A stretch of 64,000 nt of DNA. It comes from Mesostigma viride (taxonomy: Eukaryota > Streptophyta > Mesostigmatophyceae > Mesostigmatales > Mesostigmataceae). The DNA is taken from assembly GCA_009746045.1 (NCBI GenBank), contig RPFO01000015.1, forward strand, positions 2,202,998 to 2,266,997, given 5' to 3'. The position numbers and the translations under genes were made by a program. The notes beneath the pieces were generated by a model that ran no database searches, had not been told where the DNA came from, and saw only the letters and a list, made by a program, of their open reading frames with translations. This document shows positions 33,000 to 42,699 of this stretch, piece after piece (position 1 is the first letter of the stretch; every line of letters starts with the position of its first letter).

Positions 33000-33428
33000 A
33001 GTTGTGCTCCCGAGTGGCATCTATCCGCTGGCCGGTAGTCGCCGGCCTGGGCGCCTAGTCAGGTGGGCATCAAAGATTGGTGTCTAGATGCTAGTCGGTG
33101 CCTAAGCAAGGTACGGAAGCCAGTGCGCGCCGGGACGGTCAGAGAACCGTCGCCCTCGGTAGCACAGATCCGCTGAGTGCCGGTAGTCTCGGGTTAGAGG
33201 CTCGAGCATGCACTATCGGGTAGCCTACCGGTAGTCTCGGGTTAGAGGCTCGAGCATGCCTTATCGGTTAGCGCCGCGCCGCTGAGCTCCTTGCGGCCTG
33301 GCCAGCTGCAAGGGTTCAATAGCAATCAGTGGCGGCTGCGGGCTCAGCCTCCCACAATCGGTTCCCCAAACAACAAAAATCCCGTCTCCATCGCCGGCGT
33401 GCTAGCCAGCGGTGAAGGGCGTTCAACT
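33000..33428 (+). repeat. 3' LTR of the outer element
   Basis: 429 bp, AGTTG...CAACT, preceded by a purine-rich tract (TTTAAAAAGAAAGTATGGG). It contains about 140 bp absent from the 5' LTR, flanked by ATCCGCTG direct repeats. Confidence 0.9.
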
Positions 33429-33433
33429 GATGG

Positions 33434-34118
33434 ACGGCCCAAAGCATACAGCAGCCCCTTATTCGGGGACGAGTGGCGCAAGTACATGCCCAACGCCCCC
33501 AAGGCGCAACCAGCCAAACCGAAACCCTCCGCCGCCTACGAGGATTGGTCTGCGGACATGAGGCGCGAACGTGCTCGCTCGGCCGCCTACGAGGATTTTT
33601 TTTCGGGCAGGTGGAACGGACATGCTCGCTCGTCCGCCGGCCCTAGCGCCCCGCCCCCCTCAGCAAGGCCAGCTGGTTACGCGCCTACACCGAGAGCGCC
33701 TCCGCCGAGAGCACCCCCGCCTAGAGCGCCTCCGCACCGTCCTCCTCCCGCCGCGCGCACAGACGAATGGTCCGGTGCGGTCGTCAATGCCGGTGTGAAT
33801 CTGCAGAATCTCACTGCCGAGGACCGCAATGCCGTGGAGGAGCTGCAGAGGAAGGCCCGAGATGCGTTCGGACAGCTGCCGATCACCGCTTAGGGATGGA
33901 GAAAGGGGTCATTCAAGTTCCACCCCGACAAGGTGTTGAACCCGGTTGCGCAGAAGATTGCCGAAGAACTGTTCAAGTCGTACGGTAACAAACACGCTGC
34001 CTGGAAGAAAGACCACAATCTCAGCCAGAAGAGGGTTCGACGACACGACGGTGAAGAAGAGAGTGACAACAAAGGGGGCGCGTCGGCGTTCTCGATTATA
34101 GGCCGCATTGACAGCTAG
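33434..34118 (+). pseudogene. Pro-rich plus J-domain-like 3' part of the split coiled-coil gene
   Basis: Starts right after the outer element's target duplication. A Pro/Arg-rich linker is followed by FHPDKVLNPVAQKIAEELFK: an HPD motif followed by a helix, as in J-domains that stimulate Hsp70 ATPase. The C-terminus is basic. With the coiled coil upstream this suggests a virus-encoded cochaperone-like scaffold; inference. Broken; its end is antisense to the OTU reading frame. Confidence 0.55.
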
Positions 34119-35306
34119 GAGAGTCAATCCCTGGCCCGGGTGCGTAGGTCGGATTCCGGGATGATTCAGCGATTCGAAGTGGTTCCGTCCGTCAAACCAG
34201 ATGTACACAGGCTTGTTCTTGGACCGCTTTTGGGAATCGAACTCGCCAGATGCCCAGTATGGCTGCACGTTTAGTTGGGGCATGGCCCCGTCGCGCAAGA
34301 GACCCAGGGTTATAATGTCCGTCTTGGTATGGACGGCCGTCATCTGGATGATATCATCGGTGGCGTACTCGCAACCCTTGAGATCATTTTTTATCTTGTC
34401 CGGATCCGCATAGCTCACATAAGCAACGTCCTTGAACGCCCCTTTTTCCAGTTTGGTTTTTAACTCCTTGCGCAATCGTGTGGCCTTCTCTTTTAGCTGT
34501 GCGTGAGTGATCTGTTGGCCTTGCTGGAATGCCTTTCCTAGATAGAACGAGTAGTAGAAGCAGTTGCCATCTCCCTCCGCTGGACGCTTGAATGCGAATT
34601 CGACCCCCCCGAGTGCTCTGTCAATCAAAGGTGCACTGTACGTGATATCCGCGTCCACACGCGCCATCCTCGATGGCAGATACACCTTCGTGGAAGGCGG
34701 GTACGTTTTTGTAATTCGCAGCCTAGGATCCGTGGTGACAAATCTCCCATATCGCATGTCCATCATTCCGTCGGCGAGTCTCTCGATATCCGCCGGGTTC
34801 GCCACCACGTCATCATTATTATACCTCCGAGGCGCGGTCGGGGCTCCTGCAGATGACTTTTTCTTTTTTGACCTGTACGGTGGTGGCGGAGGCGGGGGCT
34901 GAACTCGCATGCCCTTCATCCCGTCAACGAGTCTCTCGATAGCCACCCTGTCCGCCACCATGGTATCATTTGACCTCGCAGGCGGGGGTAAGACTCGTGG
35001 AGATGACCGTTTCTTTTCTGACCTGTACGGGGGGGGCGGAGGCGGGGGCGGTGGGTGTAGCAGCGGCGGGTTGCCCTCGTGCTCTCGCCTCTCCAAGTCT
35101 TCGACCGCGTACCACCCCCACCGCCTCAGCTGCCCCATACCACGGCACTGTTTCAGGGATCCCACCCCCTTTCCCGCGTTCCTGTAGCCGCAGTACGCTC
35201 TCCCGGGCGTGTCCCCGACGGGCAGGGGTGGTCGTGGGCCTGTCAAGCGGTTTGCTGTGATGGCTCGCTTTCCGTACATTCTCACTTGGCGCTTGGAGAT
35301 GCACAT
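33909..35306 (-). CDS. OTU-family cysteine protease (deubiquitinase-like)
   Basis: OTU domain with GDGNCFYYS (nucleophile Cys block) at about residues 246-254 and the His block DGRNHFESL about 125 residues later, as in OTU deubiquitinases, which cleave ubiquitin chains. The N-terminus has AYCGYRNAGKGVGSLKQCRG, a Cys/Gly cluster resembling small motifs seen in algal giant-virus proteins, followed by two Pro-rich linkers (PPPPPPPPYRSEKK) each leading to a repeated RLxDGM-type helix. The last ~70 codons lie antisense to the J-domain-like gene and may not be part of the protein. Virus-derived, mostly whole. Confidence 0.7.
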   Translation of the reverse strand: MCISKRQVRMYGKRAITANRLTGPRPPLPVGDTPGRAYCGYRNAGKGVGSLKQCRGMGQLRRWGWYAVEDLERREHEGNPPLLHPPPPPPPPPYRSEKKRSSPRVLPPPARSNDTMVADRVAIERLVDGMKGMRVQPPPPPPPYRSKKKKSSAGAPTAPRRYNNDDVVANPADIERLADGMMDMRYGRFVTTDPRLRITKTYPPSTKVYLPSRMARVDADITYSAPLIDRALGGVEFAFKRPAEGDGNCFYYSFYLGKAFQQGQQITHAQLKEKATRLRKELKTKLEKGAFKDVAYVSYADPDKIKNDLKGCEYATDDIIQMTAVHTKTDIITLGLLRDGAMPQLNVQPYWASGEFDSQKRSKNKPVYIWFDGRNHFESLNHPGIRPTHPGQGLTLLAVNAAYNRERRRAPFVVTLFFTVVSSNPLLAEIVVFLPGSVFVTVRLEQFFGNLLRNRVQHLVGVELE

Positions 35307-35479
35307 TGCCTGATCCGCGCCCGCTCTATCCCGCGTGTAACCGCACTACATAAACGCGACTTAATTTAACCGTCGATTATATTTTACGTAACCGGTCTGC
35401 GCGGGGCGCGCGGACGGAAGAGGGTGCCTCGTCAGCATTCTCGATTGTAGGAAAAACGAGAGGCCTGCAATTTGGGACC

Positions 35480-35842
35480 CTAATACATGAGGTAGGCAGG
35501 TGTCCGGTAAGAGCTGGATGTGTCTGCAGGTATCAAGTCGCTCGCTGACCTACGCGGACTCCACGGCGGACGGCGGCCGTTCAGTATCCTTTTGACGACA
35601 TACTTATTGTTCCACCCTCCGTACGTCGGAGGGTCCACTCCAGCCCGATTCATGTCACCCGCGCGGAGACCGTTGTCGCGGACTTGTGCGTTCTCCGCGT
35701 TCCAAACTCCCTGCGCACGTGTCGTATATGTTCTTATGTTGTCATGAATCGGTATGGACCGCGCCATTTCATATGCAGTGACGGCGGGGGATGCGGGTAT
35801 ATTTTTTGCCGGTTTGCCAACCCGGCCACGGGAAGCGTCCAC
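35480..35842 (-). CDS. Unrecognised 120-residue protein of the virus-like island
   Basis: No family recognised. Polar, with TYGGWNNKYVVKRILNGRRP near the C-terminus and a Tyr/Ser-rich end. It starts 4 bp after the stop of the upstream gene, as expected of a compact viral gene row. Confidence 0.5.
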   Translation of the reverse strand: MDASRGRVGKPAKNIPASPAVTAYEMARSIPIHDNIRTYTTRAQGVWNAENAQVRDNGLRAGDMNRAGVDPPTYGGWNNKYVVKRILNGRRPPWSPRRSASDLIPADTSSSYRTPAYLMY

Positions 35843-35845
35843 GGA

Positions 35846-36352
35846 TCAAGACAGTTCCGCTTCATACATCGGCAAATGCATCTGGCCGTGTATCCAGTCC
35901 CTGTGCGCCGCTCGGTCTTTCTCTTCGTCATAAGGCTCCTTGCGTACGTCATGCAACCTCTTCATGACGCGACGGGCGTGGCTTGGTACTAGCCGGTCCT
36001 CATCCTGTAGCTGCTCGAGGATCGCGTTATTAGACACGCGGTCTAGCCTGGTGAGCTTAAGAGCGTCCTTGATCGACGTATTGCTCGCAACTTCGCGCCA
36101 TATCTGTTCCTGGATGCTATCAGGCAGAGATTGCAGGGTGAGTGGTGGGTCGTCCAAAGATAGCTCCGATAGACGTTTCGTCACGTCATCCACGTCCCCG
36201 GCTCGCATTCGGTGCCGTTTCCGGTGGCGGCGCGACCGTACCGGCATCCCTTTGTGCAGGTGGCACCTGCCTCTGACTACTTCGAGGTTGCATGACCCTC
36301 CAGACTTGGTCTGAGCACGGCACTTCATTGCCCATATATTCTTAGGCGTCAT
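35846..36352 (-). CDS. C-x9-C-x8-C-x2-H knuckle protein with F-box-like segment
   Basis: 168 codons. The N-terminus is MKCRAQTKSGGSC ... GRCHLHKG (C-x9-C-x8-C-x2-H, residues ~11-33), then an Arg/His-rich basic stretch, then LQSLPDSIQEQIWREVASNT followed by leucine-rich helices, which looks like an F-box. F-box proteins recruit SCF ubiquitin ligase, and giant viruses often carry them. With the OTU protease nearby this hints at ubiquitin control. The F-box call is pattern-based. Shares a 61-bp upstream gap with the divergent fibre gene. Confidence 0.55.
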   Translation of the reverse strand: MTPKNIWAMKCRAQTKSGGSCNLEVVRGRCHLHKGMPVRSRRHRKRHRMRAGDVDDVTKRLSELSLDDPPLTLQSLPDSIQEQIWREVASNTSIKDALKLTRLDRVSNNAILEQLQDEDRLVPSHARRVMKRLHDVRKEPYDEEKDRAAHRDWIHGQMHLPMYEAELS

Positions 36353-36413
36353 AAAAAAAACGAAGAAGCGCCAACGTATTTTTTATCTTATGCTACCGGT
36401 ATAGAACTTTACC
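36353..36413. promoter_or_regulatory. Divergent intergenic region between knuckle gene and fibre gene
   Basis: 61 bp, AT-rich (AAAAAAAACGAAG, TATTTTTTATCTTATG), between two genes pointing away from each other, so both promoters must lie here or overlap the coding ends. Inferred. Confidence 0.45.
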
Positions 36414-39126
36414 ATGTCTACCGCTCTGGACCAGCTCAGCGACGTCCGTTACGCGCGCATGTACTCGACCGCTCTCCTGGGCGACCTCGACCCCGCCGCG
36501 AGGGTGAAGGACCTCGTCGTCAAGGCGCAGGACAGCATTGTCATCAAGCCCAACAACGGGTACGGCACCAGCGCGACCAACCGCCTCAAGATCGTGGGAT
36601 CCACCGCCGTCGACGGGGCGCTGTCCGTGGACAACGTTACCATCGACGGCAGCACCGTCAACTCGTCTTCCGGCAGCCTCGTGCTCTCGTCCGACGCCGG
36701 GTCGGTGCGCATGGCCGACGTGGTCGCCTCCGCCGCCTCTCTCTCCCCCGCCTCCGACGTGAACCTGACCCTCTCCGGCGGCGCCACCAAGTCGGTGTTG
36801 GTGGAGGGCGTCAAGTTCACCGACAACGCGGTCACCACCTCCAGCGGCACCCTGGCGATCAGCTCTGCCGGGTCCTCGGCCGCCGCGCTCCAGCTGGGCG
36901 GCGTCACCGTCACCGACGCCTCCGTGTCCTCCTCCACCGCCAACGGAAACCTGACCATGGCCAGCAACGGCACCGGCTCCGTGCTCCTGGACAACGTGAA
37001 GGTGAAGACCTCGGGCATCAGCAACAACGTGGCCAACGCCGACCTGACCCTCTCGTCCAACGGCACCGGGTCGGTGGTGACGGACAGCGTGAAGGTGAAG
37101 ACGGCGGGCATCACCACCAGCAGCGGCACGCTCTCGCTGACCTCTGCGGGGGCGGCTACCAACCAGGTGAACGTGGCCGGCATCACGATGAGGAACGCCA
37201 GCATCAGTGCCGCGTCGGCGAGCACCGTGACGGTGGCGAAGGACCTGACCCTGACCAGCACTGCGGGCGGAAGCGGCAAGGTGACCACCTCGGCGGGCAA
37301 TCTGGAGCTGACCAGCACGAGCGGCACGGTGGCCGTCATGGGGGCTCTGACGGGCTCCAGCACGATCACCAGCACCGGCAACATGGTGGTGGGAGGGGAC
37401 CTGAAGGTTGCGGGCGTGCTCGAGAGCACCGATGCCAGCGGGAACCTGGAGATCATGGACAAGACGGTGAAGGTGGGTTACCAGCCAGGGTCTGCGCTGG
37501 TGATGGATTTCCCATTCACCAGTTCCGCCAGTGTAGCGCCCGCGTACAGCAACATCGGCGTTTCGGTATTTAACGGAGCCAGTGTGAGTGGAGGGGCGCT
37601 GAACATCTCCACTGCGTTGTATTCTAGGGCCGGTGTGTACTACCCGTCCTTCGTACACGAAGGTGCCTTACACCGTCTACGATTTGACCAATGAAAGCGT
37701 GAACTTCGAGTTCCCTCTGACAATCTCCACTGCTTTGAGTGCCAACCCCACGGCCGGCCGATTACCAGTTCTTTGATATTGCACAATGTGACGGAGCTGG
37801 GAACTCGTGGATCCGCTTTCACACGCGGGCTTCAGGGGGTCTTAAGATCCAGTACGACAGGGGGCCTGGCACGCAGACCGTTTACACGGATGCGAACGAC
37901 TTTTTGTCCGCGGCGGGGACGTGGAAGTCGCATTTGCCCGTTCCGGAGCGACCTCTCTCATGACGGTCACGTACAACAAGGACGGGGGCGCGTACACGAC
38001 CATGACATTTAACAGCGGTGCCAGCACTACCTTTGACGCGTCTCTTGTGTGGGCGCGATCGAGTTCAACAAACACCATCGTCTTTGGTAGCAACTCCCAG
38101 TCCGCGAACCAGAACTGGAGTATCGACTACTTCAAGATGACCAAGGGCGTGGCCTCGACCAACGCAGCTTCTGAGAACTCCGGCCTGTTTGTGGACGGCA
38201 GCGCCTCCTACTCGAACCGCGCCCTCACCTGGCACATGGGCGCCGGCGAGACCTCGCAGGACAAGGGCGACTACACGGGCTCGTACTGGCACATGGAGGG
38301 CGGCCAGCTGCTGCTCTCTCGCACCATCCTGGCGGCCGACCGCGAGGCGCCCGCCACCAACGTCAATCTGGCCTCCTTGGCCAGCGGCAGCGACACGCTG
38401 CGTTGGGAGTTCTCCTCGTCCAAGGCCAGCACGGTCGGCAGCGCCACCTTCAGCGGCACCGGCGCCGTCGCGGACGGCGTGCTCAAGGAGTCCGGCTCCC
38501 AGTTCGACTCCGTGTCGCCTAACGTCACGGGCACGTTCTCTCTGATCATCAAAGTGCTGCCCCAGTTCGACCTGTCCACGCTGACCCTCCTGACCGACCT
38601 GATCGAGTACGGCTACCTTGCCGTGCAGATCTCGAGCGGCGGCTTCCTGACCTTCTCCGACGGCGTGAACGCGGCCATCGTCATGGAAACCCCCGTGCAC
38701 GCCGAGCCGTTCACCCTGTGCATCACCATGAGCGGGTCGCAGGTCAAGTTCTACCTGGACGGCGCCCTGGTGGCTTCTTCTGCCAACGGCGCTCTGGGCG
38801 CAAACCCGCAGCTGGTGCTGTACGGCGGGTACGTCGGTAGCGTGTGGTACGACGACGTGCGCTTCGTGTCCGGCCAGGCGCTCACGGCGGCCAACACGAT
38901 GCTGTACGGTTGGCGGGAGATGTACGCGGCCAACCAGACGGTGACGTACGGATTCCGCATCTCCAACAACGAGGGCCTGCAGCTTGTGAAGGTGCGGGGG
39001 TCGGGCGGCAGCAACGGATGGGTCGGCACCGACCCCGCGCCGAACACGATCACGTCCGGCAACAGCATGGGCGCCATCGGGGCGGCCACCGCTTCCGTCA
39101 TCAGCGAGAGCCAGATGGCGTTTTGA
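36414..39126 (+). pseudogene. Virus-like repetitive fibre protein with LamG-like C-terminus
   Basis: The 5' part has a head segment (DQLSDVRYARMYSTALLGDL), then Ser/Thr/Gly/Val-rich repeats such as NLTMASNGTGSVLLDNVKVK, which recur about every 35-40 residues and fit a beta-solenoid. Then comes a segment TGNMVVGGDLKVAGVLESTD as in giant-virus structural fibres. The 3' part contains a concanavalin/LamG-like sandwich (TFSLIIKVLPQFDLSTLTLL, GSQVKFYLDGALVASS). A surface fibre or tail-like structural protein is inferred. Broken by about one or two lesions; GC-rich. Confidence 0.65.
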
Positions 39127-39150
39127 GCGCGTTTAACCCGCGAACCTTGA

Positions 39151-40366
39151 TCACACCAATCGGCGATGCCTAGCCAGAGCCGCAGAAGCTCCATGAACAA
39201 TCCTTCTGCGCTTGTTCATAATGACCTCTCCCAGTCGGTCTCTGGTACTCGTCGCCTTGTCAAAGTTCCTATAGGAGGTTATATAGGCCTTTTCTGCGTC
39301 ACCTTTTTTAGCCCAACCCTCATTAAAACTGTTTTCCATCAGCCGAAGTTCTTCCTTGTCGGCTTCCGTTACGATATCCTCCAGACTGTGCTGCGCTGGG
39401 GGGTATGTTGGGGTACCGAGCCATCATCATGGACAACGAATTTAACGTCTCTCTCTTAAGGTGGGCGAGGTTGCTGTCGGCTTTCACTGCATCCTCCAAT
39501 TTCGACAGTGCCTGTTTTTCAAGCTCGGGAACTCGGTCCGTGTACTTGGTTTACTTTGAGATCCATATCTGGTCCCATGGCCACCCCGTAATTCATCAGA
39601 TCCTCGTCGGCCAAATGGCCGGGCAGTTTGATCAACGTGTTCTCCACTTCGGTCGCGCGCCGAATGTCGCGCCACTCGGGATCGGGTCCTCCATTTACCA
39701 ACATTCGTTTGTGTTCCGACACGTCCACGCCGCCCGCTTGCATGCGGTGCCTGGGTCGCCCAGGACGTCTCGTTTGCTTCTTCGCCTGTCCTGTTTTATG
39801 CAGAGGGGGGTCGGGCGTGGGGGGCATGGGAGGAGCTGACGGGGCGTGTGCGTCGATCGCGCGATTGTTGTCCTCCAGTATGCGATCCAGGGATGCGAGC
39901 CAGGGGTCTTGTGACAGATCGTTGGGGTGGTAGGACTTTCTCTCGTTCCTTTTTTGTTTAGCGATGCCACTTTGGATCATCGGTATGGGACTCTTGTCCA
40001 CGTACATGTACTTCATGGTGCGCGCCAATCTGTCTACATCATTATCCACGCGCCTCGTGCTGTGCCCCTTGGTGTGATGCACGATTGCTCTGTACGCCCC
40101 CGTGCCGTGCGCCGCCTTTTTGACTCCTGCACCACGGGGCCGGTTGGTTGAGGGCGCGACAACCACGCAAGGCGGAGAGAGATGTTCAGCGGGTCATCCG
40201 GGTCCTTTTTCACGCCGGCCTCCATCTCCATGTGGGAGCGCTTGTTTGACCTGGATCGCATCCCGTGACTCGACACAGCCCGTTGACCTTTGTGCACGTG
40301 GCATCTCCCCCCGGCTACTTCTATGTTGCATGTACCTCCAGATCTGGTAGCAGCCCTGCACTTCAT
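39151..40366 (-). pseudogene. C-x9-C-x8-C-x2-H knuckle gene, second copy, broken
   Basis: Starts MKCRAATRSGGTC ... GRCHVHKG (same spacing as the gene at 36,352) and a basic stretch, then Pro-rich (APPMPPTPDPPLHKTG), a conserved-looking helical segment (ATEVENTLIKLPGHLADEDL) and a C-terminal acidic/basic helix ending in RRRIVHGASAALARHRRLV. Function unknown. Virus-like fossil with about three breaks. Confidence 0.55.
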
Positions 40367-40373
40367 TGTTCTT

Positions 40374-40616
40374 CTACTTTATTGACATAATAAAGTTGAT
40401 AACGGGCGTGTTCTTGCCTAGCGCGTAATGCAGGCACTCGCCCACTACCACCAATGCGGCGAACCAGCCCATTAACTCGGACGCCCTTAAGCGGCGTCCA
40501 CCCGCGTAGAAAGCAAACGCGGCACTGGCGGCGAGAGTCGCGAGCCAGTCGAATAGTGCACTCCCTAACACGCGAAAGGAGCGAAGGTATGCTATCGTGG
40601 ACATGGTATACCACAA
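40374..40616 (-). CDS. Small two-helix membrane protein of the virus-like island
   Basis: 80 codons (a slightly longer reading starts at 40,638 in another frame). Two hydrophobic segments, WLATLAASAAFAFYAG and LMGWFAALVVVGECLHYALG, are separated by a short basic loop. It begins upstream of and abuts the knuckle gene by 7 bp. Small membrane proteins of this kind are common in giant-virus genomes; no family named. Confidence 0.5.
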   Translation of the reverse strand: MWYTMSTIAYLRSFRVLGSALFDWLATLAASAAFAFYAGGRRLRASELMGWFAALVVVGECLHYALGKNTPVINFIMSIK

Positions 40617-40720
40617 TGCGGAGAATTTTCGCGTCCACTGCTATTTTTTTTAATTTTTAGATGTACATGTATTTTATGTCTTAACGCAACCCGGCTGGGC
40701 ACCTGCCACTCTTCACCCAA

Positions 40721-41143
40721 CTAATTGTACCTGGACATGGGCACTCGGGGGTCTTCGCATGCCATAAGGCGCCTCCTGGGGGCACGAGGGGCGCAAGGGC
40801 GGCGAACATATGGCGGCAACGGGATGTCCTTACTGCACCTGCCCGACTTCTGCCTGTAAATCAATGCCCTCCTTGGCAGCATCTCACACGGCATGTCTCT
40901 GTAGGCAGCCCTACTTGAAGCCCTCTTGGTCATCGGGCCAAGCCGGCGCAGGGCGGGCCCGCGCTTTGCCCACATCTTTGTCTTCCTTGCGAGCCGAGCG
41001 GCCGCCGCCGCCTCGTTGTATGGTCTATTCTGATATTTACCAAGATACACAACGGGGGGCACTTCGTCGGCGCGGTTGCGATGATAGGAGTAGCGGCGTC
41101 TGAATCCGTACGACATGGCTGTAAGCGAACAGTTTGTATACAT
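40721..41143 (-). CDS. Unrecognised basic protein of the virus-like island
   Basis: 140 codons; an internal start MSYGFRRRYSYHRNRAD is likely. Very Arg/Pro/Tyr-rich, which could fit nucleic-acid binding or a virion core protein. No family recognised. Confidence 0.45.
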   Translation of the reverse strand: MYTNCSLTAMSYGFRRRYSYHRNRADEVPPVVYLGKYQNRPYNEAAAAARLARKTKMWAKRGPALRRLGPMTKRASSRAAYRDMPCEMLPRRALIYRQKSGRCSKDIPLPPYVRRPCAPRAPRRRLMACEDPRVPMSRYN

Positions 41144-41203
41144 CTTCGTTTAGATAATTTATACACGCAAGGGGGTGCGCGCTTAATGACCCCTCGATGG
41201 TGT

Positions 41204-41710
41204 CTACCACAGCCAACCCTGACCTGTCGAATGGGCTGGCTTCTTGCGAGGAGCGCGCTTGCGGGCGGCGCGACTCCACGGGGGTAGGGGGGTGATGGGT
41301 TTGCAGTATCCTGCGGTGTCGGGGTGAAAGGCAGCGCGCCTCAGGTAGGCCACTCGGAGAAATATATCTGTACACGGTTTCCAGACCTTCCTTGTGGACG
41401 AACGTTGTGTGCGTGGTCCGAAGTATGCTCGGGGGGCGGTTGTTTTCTTTGGGAGCGCTTTTTTCTTTTTCATGATAGCCATTCGCTTCTCTCGCTTGGT
41501 TTGCGCCCGTCTCATCTCCCTATCCAATATATCCTCATGGTTATGGTATTCCCTGAGATTATTCAAGTGTCTGGCTATCTCATGCTGCTCCGGGGTCCAT
41601 AACGCTGGGCTCACCTCCCATGTAAAATCGGTGTCGACTTCGCGAAGTGGCAAAGCTGGCAGTCGGGGTCCCAGCTTCCTGGTAATCCTTTCCTCGTAAT
41701 TATCATACAT
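41204..41710 (-). CDS. Unrecognised basic protein, 168 residues
   Basis: An acidic/aromatic N-terminal third (TDFTWEVSPALWTPEQHEIA) is followed by helices and a strongly basic stretch (KREKRMAIMKKKKALPKKTT), then an Arg/Pro-rich end. It points the same way as its neighbours, with 60-81 bp gaps. Virus-like island member; function unknown. Confidence 0.5.
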   Translation of the reverse strand: MYDNYEERITRKLGPRLPALPLREVDTDFTWEVSPALWTPEQHEIARHLNNLREYHNHEDILDREMRRAQTKREKRMAIMKKKKALPKKTTAPRAYFGPRTQRSSTRKVWKPCTDIFLRVAYLRRAAFHPDTAGYCKPITPLPPWSRAARKRAPRKKPAHSTGQGWLW

Positions 41711-41791
41711 GGCACGATATACACTTCAGATTCGTTTTTTTTGTTTGCTTGAGTTGTTAATTGAAAACAAATTAAAGTTTCATTAAATGGA

Positions 41792-42695
41792 TCAATACGA
41801 ATGCAGTACTTTAAACAGCCCTCGTCTACTCCCACTCCTGGTCCTCCCGCTCCTGGTCCTCACAGACAAACAACGGCTCCCAAGGAACCCTGTACAAGCA
41901 GTCGTCGGAGGCGTGTTCGGCGTCATACCACATACCGGTGAAACCGTGAAAGCGAACTCCCCCCATGGGCAGGCGGAGATACTGACAAGAGCGCACCGGT
42001 CATCGTGTGAGTGGTATCCGGCCCAGCACCGCTCGGGGGGGAACATGGCGTGTTTCTCCATCATGTGCACCATCCACCACCTGAGAACTTCCTTCTCCTC
42101 GCGTACACGGGCCTTCTCGGCCGCGGAGGGGAACTTCACCCGTACATTTGTCCACTGCTTGGGAATCCACTTTGTGTCGCTTGTATCCCAGCTGGACACG
42201 AGCGCCCTCTCGTACGCGGCCTCCACTTTGGGGGTCAAGAACAGAGTCCCGGCGCTGTCGAGTTGCCAGGGCCGCTGCCACGCGGGCGTGGGGCGAGGTT
42301 TGGTCGTCTTGCGCGCGACGAGACCGACTGCCGGCGTGTGATCGCGACTGTCTACCTTTGCATCGTCCAACGCCAGCAGAAATGCCCTCACAACGCCGGG
42401 CATAAGAACAGATGGCCGCGACGGCGGGAGAGACCTTCCACCCGCGCGACTTCAGGTCCCACGCGAAATGCGAGAACTGATTCCGCAGAAAACACCTGTG
42501 TCCTTCGTCCGAGTCGTCGAAGTACACTTCGATCACGTGCCTCATGTGCATGTGTAGCACTTGGAAGTCCTGGTTTCCAGACTGGAGGGCGCGATCCTGC
42601 AGATGGTGGTATGCGCGGTGTATTTCCAGGCTCCCCCCATCTGGCAGGGGGGTGGGGTGGGCCCTGCAGACGGTTATGGGGCATGGTACACACAT
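41792..42695 (-). pseudogene. Unrecognised virus-like gene, broken
   Basis: The N-terminal part has HMHMRHVIEVYFDDSDEGHR and DLKSRGWKVSPAVAAI; the C-terminal part has WIPKQWTNVRVKFPSAAEKA and a Trp-rich helix. The order and compactness fit the neighbouring minus-strand genes. No family recognised. Fossil with about one break. Confidence 0.45.
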
Positions 42696-42699
42696 ATGG

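Larger units (their letters stand above)
18900..33428 (+). mobile_element. Outer Copia-like LTR retrotransposon, split by a nested one
   Basis: Target duplication GATGG at 18895-18899 and 33429-33433. LTRs at 18,900-19,187 and 33,000-33,428 start AGTTG and end CAACT. Parts in order: gag (19.23-20.44 kb), integrase-like (20.8-21.4 kb), protease-like (30.6-30.9 kb), RT and RNase H (31.2-32.65 kb). A purine-rich tract precedes the 3' LTR. Net length without the nested element is about 6.07 kb. The two LTRs differ by about 3 substitutions over the 285 bp they share, so insertion is recent. The 3' LTR is longer by an internal stretch of about 140 bp. A few breaks besides the insertion; fossil. Confidence 0.9.

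Noticed and set aside
36393-37658. 421-codon minus-strand frame opposite the fibre gene
   Set aside because: Shadow of a GC-rich, Gly/Val/Ser-rich gene; composition (Arg/Gly/His) is typical of antisense frames.
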